Positions 8,169-16,234 of a stretch of DNA of 64,000 nucleotides are shown piece after piece. Below the pieces are notes generated by a model. It saw only the letters and a list, made by a program, of their open reading frames with translations. It was not told where the DNA came from and did no database searches. Source of the stretch: Stigmatella erecta (lineage in GTDB: Bacteria > Myxococcota > Myxococcia > Myxococcales > Myxococcaceae); contig NZ_FOIJ01000006.1 in assembly GCF_900111745.1 (NCBI RefSeq), positions 186,001 through 250,000 of the forward strand. Direction: 5' to 3'. The position numbers and the translations under genes were made by a program. Each line of letters begins with the position of its first letter. The stretch's first letter is position 1.

Positions 8169-8181
8169 CCCCCTTTGGGGG
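8169..8181. repeat. CCCCC/GGGGG palindrome upstream of the sigma factor gene
   Basis: Five C, TTT, five G, about 143 bp upstream of the sigma factor start and 97 bp upstream of the divergent acyltransferase gene. It is the third copy of the motif at 508-524 and 2889-2907. On the plus strand a TTGACA-like hexamer (8184-8189) follows directly, but I see no good -10 element. It could be an operator serving the divergent pair. Confidence 0.5.
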
Positions 8182-8277
8182 TATTGACAACCGCACGCCC
8201 TCCCATCCAGCCGGATCAAAGCGAGGGCCGCGGCGAACTCGGGCTTCTGGCCACGAACCTTTTCCTGAAGGCACGGC

Positions 8278-9108
8278 ATGACGCCGGGCCATCCCGAGGG
8301 GTTCATGACGACATTGCGCTGCCACATCGCCACCACCCAGCAGCAGCTCGACGATGCACTGCGCGTGCGCTGGGAGGTCTTCGGCAAGGAGCTGGAGCTG
8401 CTCGAGCGCACGGCCCACGCCGTGCCCCGGGAGAACAATGGCTTCGACACCCTGGCGACCACCGCCCACGTCCTCGTCTACGCGGATGACGTGCCCGTGG
8501 CCACCGCCCGCCTGTTGCTGCCCAACCCCGAGGTGGCCCGCGCCACGGGGAGCCGGCTGGGCATCGATCTGGAGACCAAGGTGGACCTGTCAGAGCTGGG
8601 AGGCCCGGGCCTGGTGTTCGCCGAGACCACCCGCTTCTGCATCCTCAAGGACTGGCGCCACTCCGCGGTCCTCATGTGGCTGTACGCCGGGCTCCATCAG
8701 GAGAGCCGCCGCCGGGGGGTGACGCACTGGATCGCCTCCGCGAACACGGAGACGGACTCGGCCGAGGACGCGCACATCCTCTTCCAGGTGGCCGCCTACC
8801 AAGGTCTGCTCAGCAGCCGGTGGCGCGCGCGGACGCTCGCCTGCCCCAGGTCCCCGGAGGCGCCGGCCGCGCCCTTCTATACTCCCGAGCAGAGAGCACA
8901 CGCCCGGCAGGGGCGGTTCGACGGCTTGGGCCTTCCCCCCGTGTTGTCCCTTTTCTCCGGCAAGTTGGGCGCGCGGTTCATCGCTGGACCCCTCTACGAC
9001 GCGCGTTTCCGCCGCTTCTCCCTTCCGCTCGTCTCGGCGCTCCAGGATGTTCCCGCCAGCACGCAGAAGTTCTTCGACAAGATGACCGCCCGCGCCTCAC
9101 GCGGTTGA
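8278..9108 (+). CDS. LuxI/FeeM-fold N-acyltransferase
   Basis: 276 residues. The pattern follows the autoinducer-synthase fold: R31-W32-E33-V34-F35 near the N-terminus, acidic residues in 'ENNGFDTLATT' (52-62), an Arg in 'VATARLL' (about 78), and 'ETTRF' at 116-120, corresponding to the E-x-x-R of LuxI-type enzymes. FeeM-type members make long-chain N-acyl amino acids from acyl-ACP; LuxI makes acyl-homoserine lactones. The substrate cannot be decided from sequence. Start: ATG 8278 has GAAGG 6 nt upstream; ATG 8305 (GAGGGG 3 nt upstream) is the alternative. The oxidase gene follows 89 nt downstream. Confidence 0.75.
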   Translation: MTPGHPEGFMTTLRCHIATTQQQLDDALRVRWEVFGKELELLERTAHAVPRENNGFDTLATTAHVLVYADDVPVATARLLLPNPEVARATGSRLGIDLETKVDLSELGGPGLVFAETTRFCILKDWRHSAVLMWLYAGLHQESRRRGVTHWIASANTETDSAEDAHILFQVAAYQGLLSSRWRARTLACPRSPEAPAAPFYTPEQRAHARQGRFDGLGLPPVLSLFSGKLGARFIAGPLYDARFRRFSLPLVSALQDVPASTQKFFDKMTARASRG

Positions 9109-9197
9109 ACCGCGCCGCTCGCGCCCGAGTCCCCCTTCCCACCCACTTCCCCTTCACACCCACGGTCCCCCTCCCGGGGCCCGAACAGGAGACGTCC

Positions 9198-9908
9198 ATG
9201 AACCCTCACACCGAATCCCCCTCCACGATGAACTGGATCACCACCCTGGAGCACGAGGCACGCACGCTGCTTGGGGAGCTGGACGCGCACCCCGAGGCGC
9301 GGCGGCTCTTCGACGGCAGCATCGACAAGGACCGCTACGTCCACTACCTCATCCAGACGTACCACTACGCGCGCTGGACCACGCCCCTCCTGGCCGAGGC
9401 GGGCCGGCGCATGAAGCGCCTGGGCCTGCACCCCCGGCTGGGGGAGCTGCTCCTGCAAAAGGCCGCCGAGGAGCACGGGCATGAGCGCTGGCTGCTGGCG
9501 GACCTGAAGAACCTGGGCTGGCCAGCCGAGCGTGTCGAGCGGCAGACGCCCACCCCCGCGGTCGCCGCCTATGTCGCCTGGAACCGCTTCACCTCGCGCT
9601 GCGGCCGGCCCGAGGCGTTCCTGGGCACGGCCTATGTGCTGGAGTACCTGTCCGTGCACCGCGCCAGCCAGTCCGTGAAGCGGATGCTCGCGGCCAACAC
9701 CATTCCCAACATCCGCAAGGCCGTCACCTTCCTGAAGGCGCACGGCACCGCGGATGAGGGGCACGTGGAGGAGCTGACGTCGCTGCTGAGTCCCCTGACG
9801 GACCGGGAGGAGCAGGCCGCGCTGCTGCTGTCCGCACGCACCACCCGTGTTCTCTACCTGGGCCTCTTCACGGAGGGGGACCTCAAGAACGCGGCGCACC
9901 CCTCCTGA
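9198..9908 (+). CDS. Heme-oxygenase-like iron-dependent oxidase (HDO/TenA fold)
   Basis: 237 residues, all-helical. The acidic/His ligand pattern of iron-containing redox enzymes is visible: 'EEHGHERW' at 91-98 and 'DEGHVEEL' at 186-193, with 'YVLEYLSVH' between. The family includes diiron N-oxygenases and fatty-acid decarboxylases such as UndA. Position directly after the acyltransferase suggests it oxidises the acyl product or its precursor (inference). Start: ATG after CAGGAGACGTCC. It ends about 100 nt before a convergent LuxR-type gene, with a large inverted repeat between them. Confidence 0.7.
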   Translation: MNPHTESPSTMNWITTLEHEARTLLGELDAHPEARRLFDGSIDKDRYVHYLIQTYHYARWTTPLLAEAGRRMKRLGLHPRLGELLLQKAAEEHGHERWLLADLKNLGWPAERVERQTPTPAVAAYVAWNRFTSRCGRPEAFLGTAYVLEYLSVHRASQSVKRMLAANTIPNIRKAVTFLKAHGTADEGHVEELTSLLSPLTDREEQAALLLSARTTRVLYLGLFTEGDLKNAAHPS

Positions 9909-9942
9909 GGAGCACAGACCTCCGTCATTCGCCGTCCCCACC

Positions 9943-9995
9943 GCGCCAGAGGGCGCCGGGGCGGGTCCTTCCGCGCGAAGGGCCCGCTCTGGCGC
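9943..9995. terminator. Inverted repeat between convergent genes, likely bidirectional terminator
   Basis: Outer arms GCGCCAGAG (9943-9951) and CTCTGGCGC (9987-9995) are perfectly complementary and enclose a second GC-rich hairpin built on CCTTC/GAAGG. It sits between the oxidase stop and the stop of the convergent regulator. Only short A/T runs flank it. Confidence 0.55.
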
Positions 9996-10004
9996 CGAAA
10001 GGGC

Positions 10005-11054
10005 TCAAGCGTTCTTGGCCAGAGCGATGAGTTCAGCCCGGCTCGACACACCCAATCTCCTGAAGGCCGCGTGGACGTGGTCCTTCGCCGTATCATTGGT
10101 GATCCGGAGCTTGTCGGCGATCTGCTTATCCGTCAGCCCTTGCACGACCAGGACCGCCGCCTCGAACTGTCTGGGCGTCAGTATCTGCCGCCACTTTTCT
10201 GGCACCAGATGGACCTCCTTCAGCCGTAACTCCCACAGGTCACGGCCATCGATGCGCGGCAGCCGGGTGAAGCACACCTCCAGGGCGCTCATCTCCCCCT
10301 TCTCCCGCCACGCGTGAGGGGTGGAATCGAGGGCCGCCATGGACGTGGCCAGCCGATCGCTCCAGGCCCAAGGGATTCCCTGCGCATCCCGATCAGAGCG
10401 GAAGGGGAACCATGTCTCCAGCAAGGACGTGACGGCCCCCGTCCGGAAGATTTCCTGCCGCCGGGCATCCCACACGATGGCATTGGCCCCCTCCTGGCGA
10501 AGCATCTCCTCCAGCAGTTGGCTGTGAGAGAACAGCGCGCCGAATCGCGCGATGTTCTGGAACGCCCCCGACAGGACGGGGGTGAGACTTTGCAACAAGC
10601 GCCGGTTCTCCGCGGAGAAAGGTCTGACGCGCTCGCTGTACAGCGCGATCGCACCGCCGCTCATCTGGCCCCCGGGGGCCAGCAAGACCGCGAGGACATG
10701 TCTCAAGTTCAGGTGCGACTCCCGGCTGCGCCGGTGCGTCTCTGTCTCCACGAGCTTCTGGCCCCGAAGCATCTCCGTATCGCTCCAAGCGGTGTTGGGG
10801 CGCTGCGAGAGCCAGCGAAAGACGAAGTCCTCCTGGTACCACTGGTAATAGCTCTGAAGGAAATGTCCCGTCGTGCTCGCTTTCCAATCGAACCCCGTGG
10901 GTAATTCCGGATTCATCCGGCAAAACGCCACATGGTCCGCTTGAAAGAGCTTCGACAGAAGCGACTCCGTGCGCTCCTGCAACTGCGCGAGGCTCTGGGA
11001 TTCGAGCAGCCCGCACGTCAAGTCGAGAAACGTCCGCTGCGGCAACCGGCTCAT
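10005..11054 (-). CDS. LuxR-type transcriptional regulator with GAF-like sensor domain
   Basis: 349 residues from the ATG at 11054; a TTG at 11126 would add 24 residues. Residues about 10-180 look like a GAF-type or divergent autoinducer-binding sensor domain ('SLAQLQERTESLLSKLFQAD', a YYQWYQEDFVF region). The C-terminus (about 285-345) is a LuxR/FixJ HTH: 'LTPRQFEAAVLVVQGLTDKQ' followed by 'TAKDHVHAAFRRLGV'. It converges on the LuxI-fold acyltransferase and oxidase genes, so it is a candidate receiver or controller of their product. The sensor is not an obvious LuxR acyl-homoserine-lactone domain, so ligand binding is a guess. Confidence 0.8.
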   Translation of the reverse strand: MSRLPQRTFLDLTCGLLESQSLAQLQERTESLLSKLFQADHVAFCRMNPELPTGFDWKASTTGHFLQSYYQWYQEDFVFRWLSQRPNTAWSDTEMLRGQKLVETETHRRSRESHLNLRHVLAVLLAPGGQMSGGAIALYSERVRPFSAENRRLLQSLTPVLSGAFQNIARFGALFSHSQLLEEMLRQEGANAIVWDARRQEIFRTGAVTSLLETWFPFRSDRDAQGIPWAWSDRLATSMAALDSTPHAWREKGEMSALEVCFTRLPRIDGRDLWELRLKEVHLVPEKWRQILTPRQFEAAVLVVQGLTDKQIADKLRITNDTAKDHVHAAFRRLGVSSRAELIALAKNA

Positions 11055-11193
11055 GGCCACGGTTTCTCCATCGCCCGAGGCGTGAGACCCCCATGTCTCG
11101 CCTGGCCTTCCGAGGATACCGCGCAAGGCTTCAGAGGTGGAAGACCCCGGGCCTCGTGATCGATCCGGACGGGAATGTATGGTTAGACACGAA

Positions 11194-13281
11194 TTACCGG
11201 GGGATGGAGATGTCCAGTACCCTCCCCTGACGGCGGATCTTCAGGCGGAGCAGGGTCCCTGTGTTCCCGGCGACGCGTTCCTCCCACTCCACGGGGGAGC
11301 CCCCCTTCGTCGGGGTGCCGTCGATCTCAAGGATCTCGTCGCCTTGGCGCAGTGCAGCGGCCCAAACGGGGGCGCCGTCTTCGAACGCGACAACCGGGAG
11401 CCCCGCCTCGTTGGACCAGGAGGCGATGAAGTCATCCGCCAGCACTTCACTGGTGGGCTCCGGAACGGGCTCGAGCAGGAAGGTCCCGAGGTCCACGTCT
11501 CCCTGGACATCGATGTTGAAGAAGTGTCCCTGGAAGCCGGTCTCGGTCATCGCCACACGCACGTTGCCTCCCAGCACCCCGCAGAGGGCAGCCTCGCCCT
11601 GCTCGTCCGCCGCGGCGTATTTCCATTCGAGGCGCGCTCCGTCCCGAAGTACGGGGGCCGCCAGGTGCGCGCGGGCCACGGGCTGCCGGGTGCCGGCGTG
11701 GAGGAGCTTCGCGCGCACGCAGTTCCGGCGTGTGATGGGAACGGTGAGCTTCTGCTTCGAGCCAGGGGTGACCTCCACCTCGGCCTCACCGCCCCCCTCC
11801 GCGACACGGAATGTGAGGCGGTAGCGCCCAGCGGGCAGCCGGGAGAAGAAGCTGGGGACTCCCCGGTTGAGCACGCGCGTCCCACGGGGAGCGAGCGGCT
11901 CCAGGAGCCAGACGGACTCAGGGGAGGAACGGTAGGAAATGCCCTCCACGCGCGCCTCGATTTCCGCCGAGGGAAACACCCAGCGCGCAGGGCCGGGGGG
12001 AGTGACCCGGAAGGTGCCAGCCTGAGGCCAGTCGGGGAGGGAGAGCGTGCAGGGCCTGAGAGGGACCTGCCCGAACACCGCCACCCCATTCGTGTTCGTC
12101 GTGGCCAGCCGCTCTTCTCCGCCCTCTCCTTCACAGGTGGCCAGGACAAACCTCTGATTGAGGGGCTGTCCCGCATCGTCCACGACGGTGACGGTCAGGG
12201 TGGAGGACTCGAGGGAGAAGTCCACGCGCCCGGTTTTGCCTTCCTCCACGTGGACGGTGCGAGACCTCACCGGCCCCTTGCCCTGCTGGAGTTCCACCGT
12301 CACCTCTCCGCCCGTGAGCCCCTCGAAGAGGGCCGTGCCACGCTCATCCAGCGACAGGGTCTGCTCCGGTCCATCCTGGGAGACGCGGAGGGTGGTGTCA
12401 CCCCACTGCTCCTGCGAGCCACGGACCTTGACGAGCAGCGCCGCAGCGGGAAGGAGCACCAGCCCCGTGTTGTCCACATTCACGGTCGACAGGGCGATGC
12501 GACGCTCGACTGGGCCGTATCCAGGGGCCGACGCAAACAGGACGTAGTCGTCACAGTCGATGCGCTCCAGGGTGAAGTTCCCCTCGGGGGTGAGTGGGAG
12601 CTCGACACCTGGCGCTTCCGGCTCGTCCTCCATGTCCGTGTCGTCCGCAGGAGGTGCTGGCAGGCCGAAGGTGCGTTCGAGGACATCGTACTCCGGACCT
12701 GAAATCCAGAGCCTGGCTCCCCGGGGAACCTTGCCCTGGGGGTCAATGAGTCTCCCGCGAATCTCGCAGGCCTGGGAGATGTACAGCGACTCCTCCTTCG
12801 AGGTGGCATGCACGTGTACGGAGCGCTTCATGCGGTCCCAGTCGGGATGATCCAGGGAGACCGCATAGGTAGCGAGCCGCAGTTCCTCGAAGAGGGCAAT
12901 GCCCTGGCCATTGGTGAAGGCCTCCTTCCGGAAGCCCTCACGCTCGAGGATGACCCGGATTCCACTGAGCAGAGGAGACTCCTGCCAGGTCTTCTGGGGG
13001 AGAGGCTCCAGCTTCACCCTCAGGGTGGCGCGCGCTTGCCGGGGCAGGGGCGCCTCTTCCTCCTCCGGAGCAGGCTCGGCCGGGAAGGGCGCTGGGGCGG
13101 AGGTGTCCGCGCCGAGGGGAGCGGGTTCGGTGCTGGGGGCGAGGTGGGAGGAGGACACACTCGGGGGGGAGGGGCGCGGCCCTGCGGGGGCAGGAGGAGG
13201 CTTCGTCAGGGCCACTCCCCAGGCCCAGACGCCCATCGCGGCCAGGAGGAGCCCCAGGGCTGAGAAGAGTTTCCATCGCAT
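11194..13281 (-). CDS. Membrane-anchored protein with carboxypeptidase-regulatory-like repeats and C-terminal PDZ domain
   Basis: 695 residues from the ATG at 13281 (a TTG at 13293 is less likely). One N-terminal membrane or signal segment (about 5-25, 'LFSALGLLLAAMGVWAWGVAL') precedes a Pro/Ala/Glu-rich linker to about residue 80. Several beta-sandwich repeats of the carboxypeptidase-D regulatory type follow, with recurring patterns of 'G.ALFEEL.', '.G.V.F..' and 'LPAGRYRLTF'. The C-terminus (about 600-695, 'AALRQGDEILEIDG') is PDZ-like. Probably periplasmic or outer-surface and protein-binding; no catalytic motif is seen. Its 5' side faces the island's left repeat. Confidence 0.7.
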   Translation of the reverse strand: MRWKLFSALGLLLAAMGVWAWGVALTKPPPAPAGPRPSPPSVSSSHLAPSTEPAPLGADTSAPAPFPAEPAPEEEEAPLPRQARATLRVKLEPLPQKTWQESPLLSGIRVILEREGFRKEAFTNGQGIALFEELRLATYAVSLDHPDWDRMKRSVHVHATSKEESLYISQACEIRGRLIDPQGKVPRGARLWISGPEYDVLERTFGLPAPPADDTDMEDEPEAPGVELPLTPEGNFTLERIDCDDYVLFASAPGYGPVERRIALSTVNVDNTGLVLLPAAALLVKVRGSQEQWGDTTLRVSQDGPEQTLSLDERGTALFEGLTGGEVTVELQQGKGPVRSRTVHVEEGKTGRVDFSLESSTLTVTVVDDAGQPLNQRFVLATCEGEGGEERLATTNTNGVAVFGQVPLRPCTLSLPDWPQAGTFRVTPPGPARWVFPSAEIEARVEGISYRSSPESVWLLEPLAPRGTRVLNRGVPSFFSRLPAGRYRLTFRVAEGGGEAEVEVTPGSKQKLTVPITRRNCVRAKLLHAGTRQPVARAHLAAPVLRDGARLEWKYAAADEQGEAALCGVLGGNVRVAMTETGFQGHFFNIDVQGDVDLGTFLLEPVPEPTSEVLADDFIASWSNEAGLPVVAFEDGAPVWAAALRQGDEILEIDGTPTKGGSPVEWEERVAGNTGTLLRLKIRRQGRVLDISIPR

Positions 13282-13400
13282 CGGGCCCTTCAACGCAGAA
13301 GGGGCTCAGTTCGGTCTATTCGGTACTCGCCGCCCACGGGCTTGTCGTGCGCCCTCGACGTGGGGCCACTCGCGTTCGTGAGCGGATTGCCCCTGCGGAG

Positions 13401-13567
13401 CCGTATGTGCCCCCAGTTTGCCCCTCCGGTGGCGATTCAAACGGGCCGAGGCGGGACGGAGCAGGGAACGCTCCGATGTGAACTCAAGGCGTGAGCCGGT
13501 CACAGCGCAGCCTGCTTGGGGTTTTTTGCTTTCGCCTTGCCGCGGGTTCGATTCACGCCGCCTCCCC
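13401..13567. repeat. Left island boundary: attachment-site-like direct repeat with tRNA/tmRNA-like 3' end
   Basis: About 167 bp imperfectly repeated at 26198-26362 in the same orientation. The shared 3' end has the exact 13-mer GCGGGTTCGATTC (13542-13554), which looks like a T-arm and is followed by a CGCCGCCTCCC acceptor-like end. In this copy the T-stem has one mismatch (CACGC). No complete tRNA cloverleaf precedes it. The integrase gene ends 90 bp to the right, as expected for an attachment site. A further short piece of the repeat start (ATGTGCCC...) recurs at about 13626. Confidence 0.6.
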
Positions 13568-13656
13568 CCAGAGAAGCCCAGCAATCTTATAGGGTTGCTG
13601 GGTTTTTCTTTGTCCTCGTTTTCATCATGTGCCCTCGGTGTGCCCCTCTGGCGTCT

Positions 13657-14844
13657 CTAGCCCAGAGCGGCGCGTGGCTGGGGGATGGGCCGATCCAGTT
13701 CCTGCACCGCGCTCTCCCGCGCCTCGGGCGACAGGTGCGCATACCTCATGGTCATCTCGATGGTCGCATGGCCCATCAACTCCTGGATGACCTTGAGCGC
13801 AACGCCCCGCATCGCAAGGTGGCTGCCGTAGGTGTGGCGGAGGTCGTGCCAGCCAATGGAACCCTCCGGGCGGCTGACTCCTGCCCTACGCAGCGCTCGC
13901 AGGAGCGGGTGCTTGGTCATCCCAGCGGTGAGCGGGCGACCATCCGTCTGGCAGAACACGTAAGGGCCGCACAGGTGGCGGTGTGCCTTGAGGGCTTCCA
14001 CCGCCGACGTGGGCAGGTCCACGGTCCTTTCCCGTCCACCCTTGGGCAGTCCCACCACGCCGCGCCAAATGGTTCGGCGCACGTGGAGTTTGCCGCGCTG
14101 CAAGTCCAGGTCTGCCCACTGCAGCCCGATCAACTCTCCAAGCCGCAGCCCCGTCTTGAGCGCCACGAGGATCAACGTCCGCCACTCCGGCTCAGCGGCG
14201 TTGATCATGCGCTCGGCTTCCTCGAAGGAGAGGAAGTCAAAGGCGGGCTTGTCCGTCTTGAACAGCTTCACGCGCGGGACGTGTTGGAGCACGCCCTGTT
14301 CCTGGGCCAGTGCCAGCAACCTGTGCAGGACCGTCAGAACGTTGTTGATCGACTTGAGGGAGAGCAGCTTCACCGCACCGGAGCCCTTGCGCTTGAGGAG
14401 GGCCGCCCGCGTGGGAGCTTCCTTCCGTGCGCGCGCCCCCGAGGGCTTCTTACGCATGGCCGCCTTGAAGTCTTCGATCTCCGCTGGACCGATGGCATCA
14501 AGGGGCATGTTGCCGAACGCGGGGAGCAGGTGATCATCCAGGATCTGCCGCTTGGTGACCACGCTGGAGTGCTTATTGTTGTTCTCGCTGTACGTCAGGA
14601 AGCGCGGGACGAACTCCCCGAGGGTGAAAACCCGACCCGCGCCGTTCTCCTTTCCGAAGGTTCCGGTGAGAAGCGCATGGCGTATCTGACGCTCGTACTC
14701 TTCAGCCCCCCGGCGGGTGTTGATGGGCGAGGCCTTGCGGATCTGCTCCACCCTGCCGCTGGGGTGCTGGTACTTGACGTCCACCCACCACGCCTCTTGC
14801 ACCTTGCCCTCCTGGGTCTTCCACTGCCGCAGTCTGACGCTCAT
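13657..14844 (-). CDS. int: Tyrosine recombinase/integrase of the genomic island
   Basis: 395 residues. An N-terminal AP2-like arm-binding region leads into a SAM-like core-binding domain and a catalytic domain. It has Arg in 'TGLRLGELIGLQW' (about 220), 'HDLRHTYGSHLA' (His about 334, Arg about 337) and 'GHATIEMTMRYAH' (nucleophile Tyr about 368). The R-H-x-x-R-H-Y set appears intact, so it is probably active. Its 3' end faces the left repeat. Start overlaps the excisionase-like stop by 4 nt (ATGA). Confidence 0.93.
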   Translation of the reverse strand: MSVRLRQWKTQEGKVQEAWWVDVKYQHPSGRVEQIRKASPINTRRGAEEYERQIRHALLTGTFGKENGAGRVFTLGEFVPRFLTYSENNNKHSSVVTKRQILDDHLLPAFGNMPLDAIGPAEIEDFKAAMRKKPSGARARKEAPTRAALLKRKGSGAVKLLSLKSINNVLTVLHRLLALAQEQGVLQHVPRVKLFKTDKPAFDFLSFEEAERMINAAEPEWRTLILVALKTGLRLGELIGLQWADLDLQRGKLHVRRTIWRGVVGLPKGGRERTVDLPTSAVEALKAHRHLCGPYVFCQTDGRPLTAGMTKHPLLRALRRAGVSRPEGSIGWHDLRHTYGSHLAMRGVALKVIQELMGHATIEMTMRYAHLSPEARESAVQELDRPIPQPRAALG

Positions 14845-15065
14845 GACTTCGTGTCTCCGAGCGCAGGTCTGCTGTTACCGGGGCTCCACGTTAGCAGCGT
14901 GTCCCGGTGGATGCGGAGGATTCGCCCGAGCCGAGCAACGCCGGGCACCTGTTCGAGCCGAATCGCCTCGTAGAGGGTTTTCCGGTTCACCCGCAGAAGT
15001 TCGGCGGCTTCCTCCACGGTGAGAAACGCGGGCGCGGTGTTCGCAGCCAGCGGGGGCGCGCTCAT
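14841..15065 (-). CDS. Excisionase-like HTH protein (MerR/HTH_17 type)
   Basis: 74 residues. 'FLTVEEAAELLRVNRKTLYE' is the winged-HTH of the excisionase (HTH_17) family, followed by 'IPxxRLGRILRI'-type strands. Such proteins bind arm sites and bias integrase toward excision, or act as small regulators. The four-base overlap with the integrase gene supports co-expression. Confidence 0.82.
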   Translation of the reverse strand: MSAPPLAANTAPAFLTVEEAAELLRVNRKTLYEAIRLEQVPGVARLGRILRIHRDTLLTWSPGNSRPALGDTKS

Positions 15066-15238
15066 GGCCGTTCCCCCTCCTGCGGCGTCGCCTGGAGTGA
15101 CCAGCGACGCGCCCTGGCGTTGCTGCTGGCGTTCCCAGCGTTGCCACCGGAGTTTCTGCCTGTGCTCTCGCCGGTGTTCTCGGCGTTTCTGCCGGTGGTG
15201 TCACCAGTCAGCCAACGGCGCACGACTGCGCCGTACAT
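15062..15238 (-). CDS. Possible small protein upstream of the excisionase-like gene
   Basis: 58 residues from the ATG at 15238 (GGAGGGG 10 nt upstream); a longer start at 15274 exists. Its stop overlaps the excisionase-like start (ATGA), the same coupling seen at the next junction, which is the main reason to include it. The composition is low-complexity (Gly, Asn, Thr, Ser, Arg) and no family is recognised. It could be a by-product of the repetitive, GC-rich DNA here. Confidence 0.35.
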   Translation of the reverse strand: MYGAVVRRWLTGDTTGRNAENTGESTGRNSGGNAGNASSNARARRWSLQATPQEGERP

Positions 15239-15550
15239 GAAGGGTTGCCCCTCCAGGGAGTTGATCCCACCCATCGCCCTGCCCGCCCTTCACAAACTCG
15301 CCACCTGCCCAGATTTACCCAGAACTACCCAAAGCAGAAGTGACACGGCGCAAGGGCTTGTGTCCAGACACGGGGCAAGGCGCGAGCGAGGATCGGCAAG
15401 CGTGCAACCGGGCAACCAAGGGCCAATGCGGGCGGGCGGATGGAGGGTGCGAGGTGCAGAGCGGCGCGGTTGGACCGTGGCGGACGCGGAACGGTGACGG
15501 GACTTCTACGGGGTGCAGCACGGTGCCACGACCGGTGCCACGACCGGCGC

Positions 15551-15726
15551 CACCGCAGCCAACGCCCGGCACCACCGCAGCCAACGCCCGGCGCCACCGC
15601 AGCCAACGCCCGGCACCACCGCAGCCAACGCCTGGCACCACCGCAGCCAACGCCTGGCACCACCGCAGCCAACGCCCGGCACCACCGCAGCCAACGCCCG
15701 GCGCCACCGCAGCCCATCAACGGCCC
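15551..15726. repeat. Eight tandem 22-bp iterons
   Basis: The unit CACCGCAGCCAACGCCYGGC plus two variable bases starts at 15551, 15573, 15595, 15617, 15639, 15661, 15683 and 15705: eight copies with an exact 22-bp period and few substitutions. Because 22 is not a multiple of three, all frames cycle and no coding role is likely. About 30 bp before it lies a shorter 12-bp tandem (GTGCCACGACCG). The roughly 1-kb stretch 15239-16234 holds no convincing gene. Iterons of this size occur at replication origins and at recombinase or partition binding sites. Confidence 0.85.
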
Positions 15727-16234
15727 CACGCCCGGCGCCACCATGCGCGCATTGGAGCGGGCCTGTGCGATCTTAGAAACCGCACGCACCGGATGGGAGA
15801 GGCTGTACCCGGAGAGGCTGTACCCATGGAGGCCTCGCACGTCCAAACCCGCCTGCTGTGGCTGGTGGGGCCTCCCCTGTCCAAGTTCGCCTGCTAGGAG
15901 TGTGTTGCAGTAACGGGAAAAATGAGCTTCGACCTACGAGCAGTAGTACCGGCTCCGGAGTCGAAGCCCATCAGGTAGTAGGTCATCGGATTACCGCAAC
16001 AGGCTCCTAGGCATGAGGAGCCTTCGCACGTCGGACACGCGGGAACACCAAACAGGTAGAGCCGGGCCGGTAAGGTGCGCCCCTGTGAGACAAGGGGCGC
16101 ACACGTGTCAGGCAGGTGAGAAGTTGGCCTGTAGGAACCGATCCGCTGTGGCCGTAGAGTTCCCTGCCTTCCTCGGGGGGGAGACTCGGGCTTTCCGAGC
16201 GTCCACACCGCAGGTTTGGAGCGGAGAAGCGACC

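Noticed and set aside
508-8181. Intrinsic terminators at the CCCCC/GGGGG palindromes
   Set aside because: No U-run follows any copy, and one copy lies upstream of the operon rather than at a gene end.
15551-15726. CRISPR array
   Set aside because: The 22-bp units abut with no spacers and no cas genes are present.
15325-15913. Several open frames of repetitive Pro/Ala/Thr peptides across the iterons
   Set aside because: All frames are open only because the 22-bp repeat lacks stops; the same peptide cycles through every frame.
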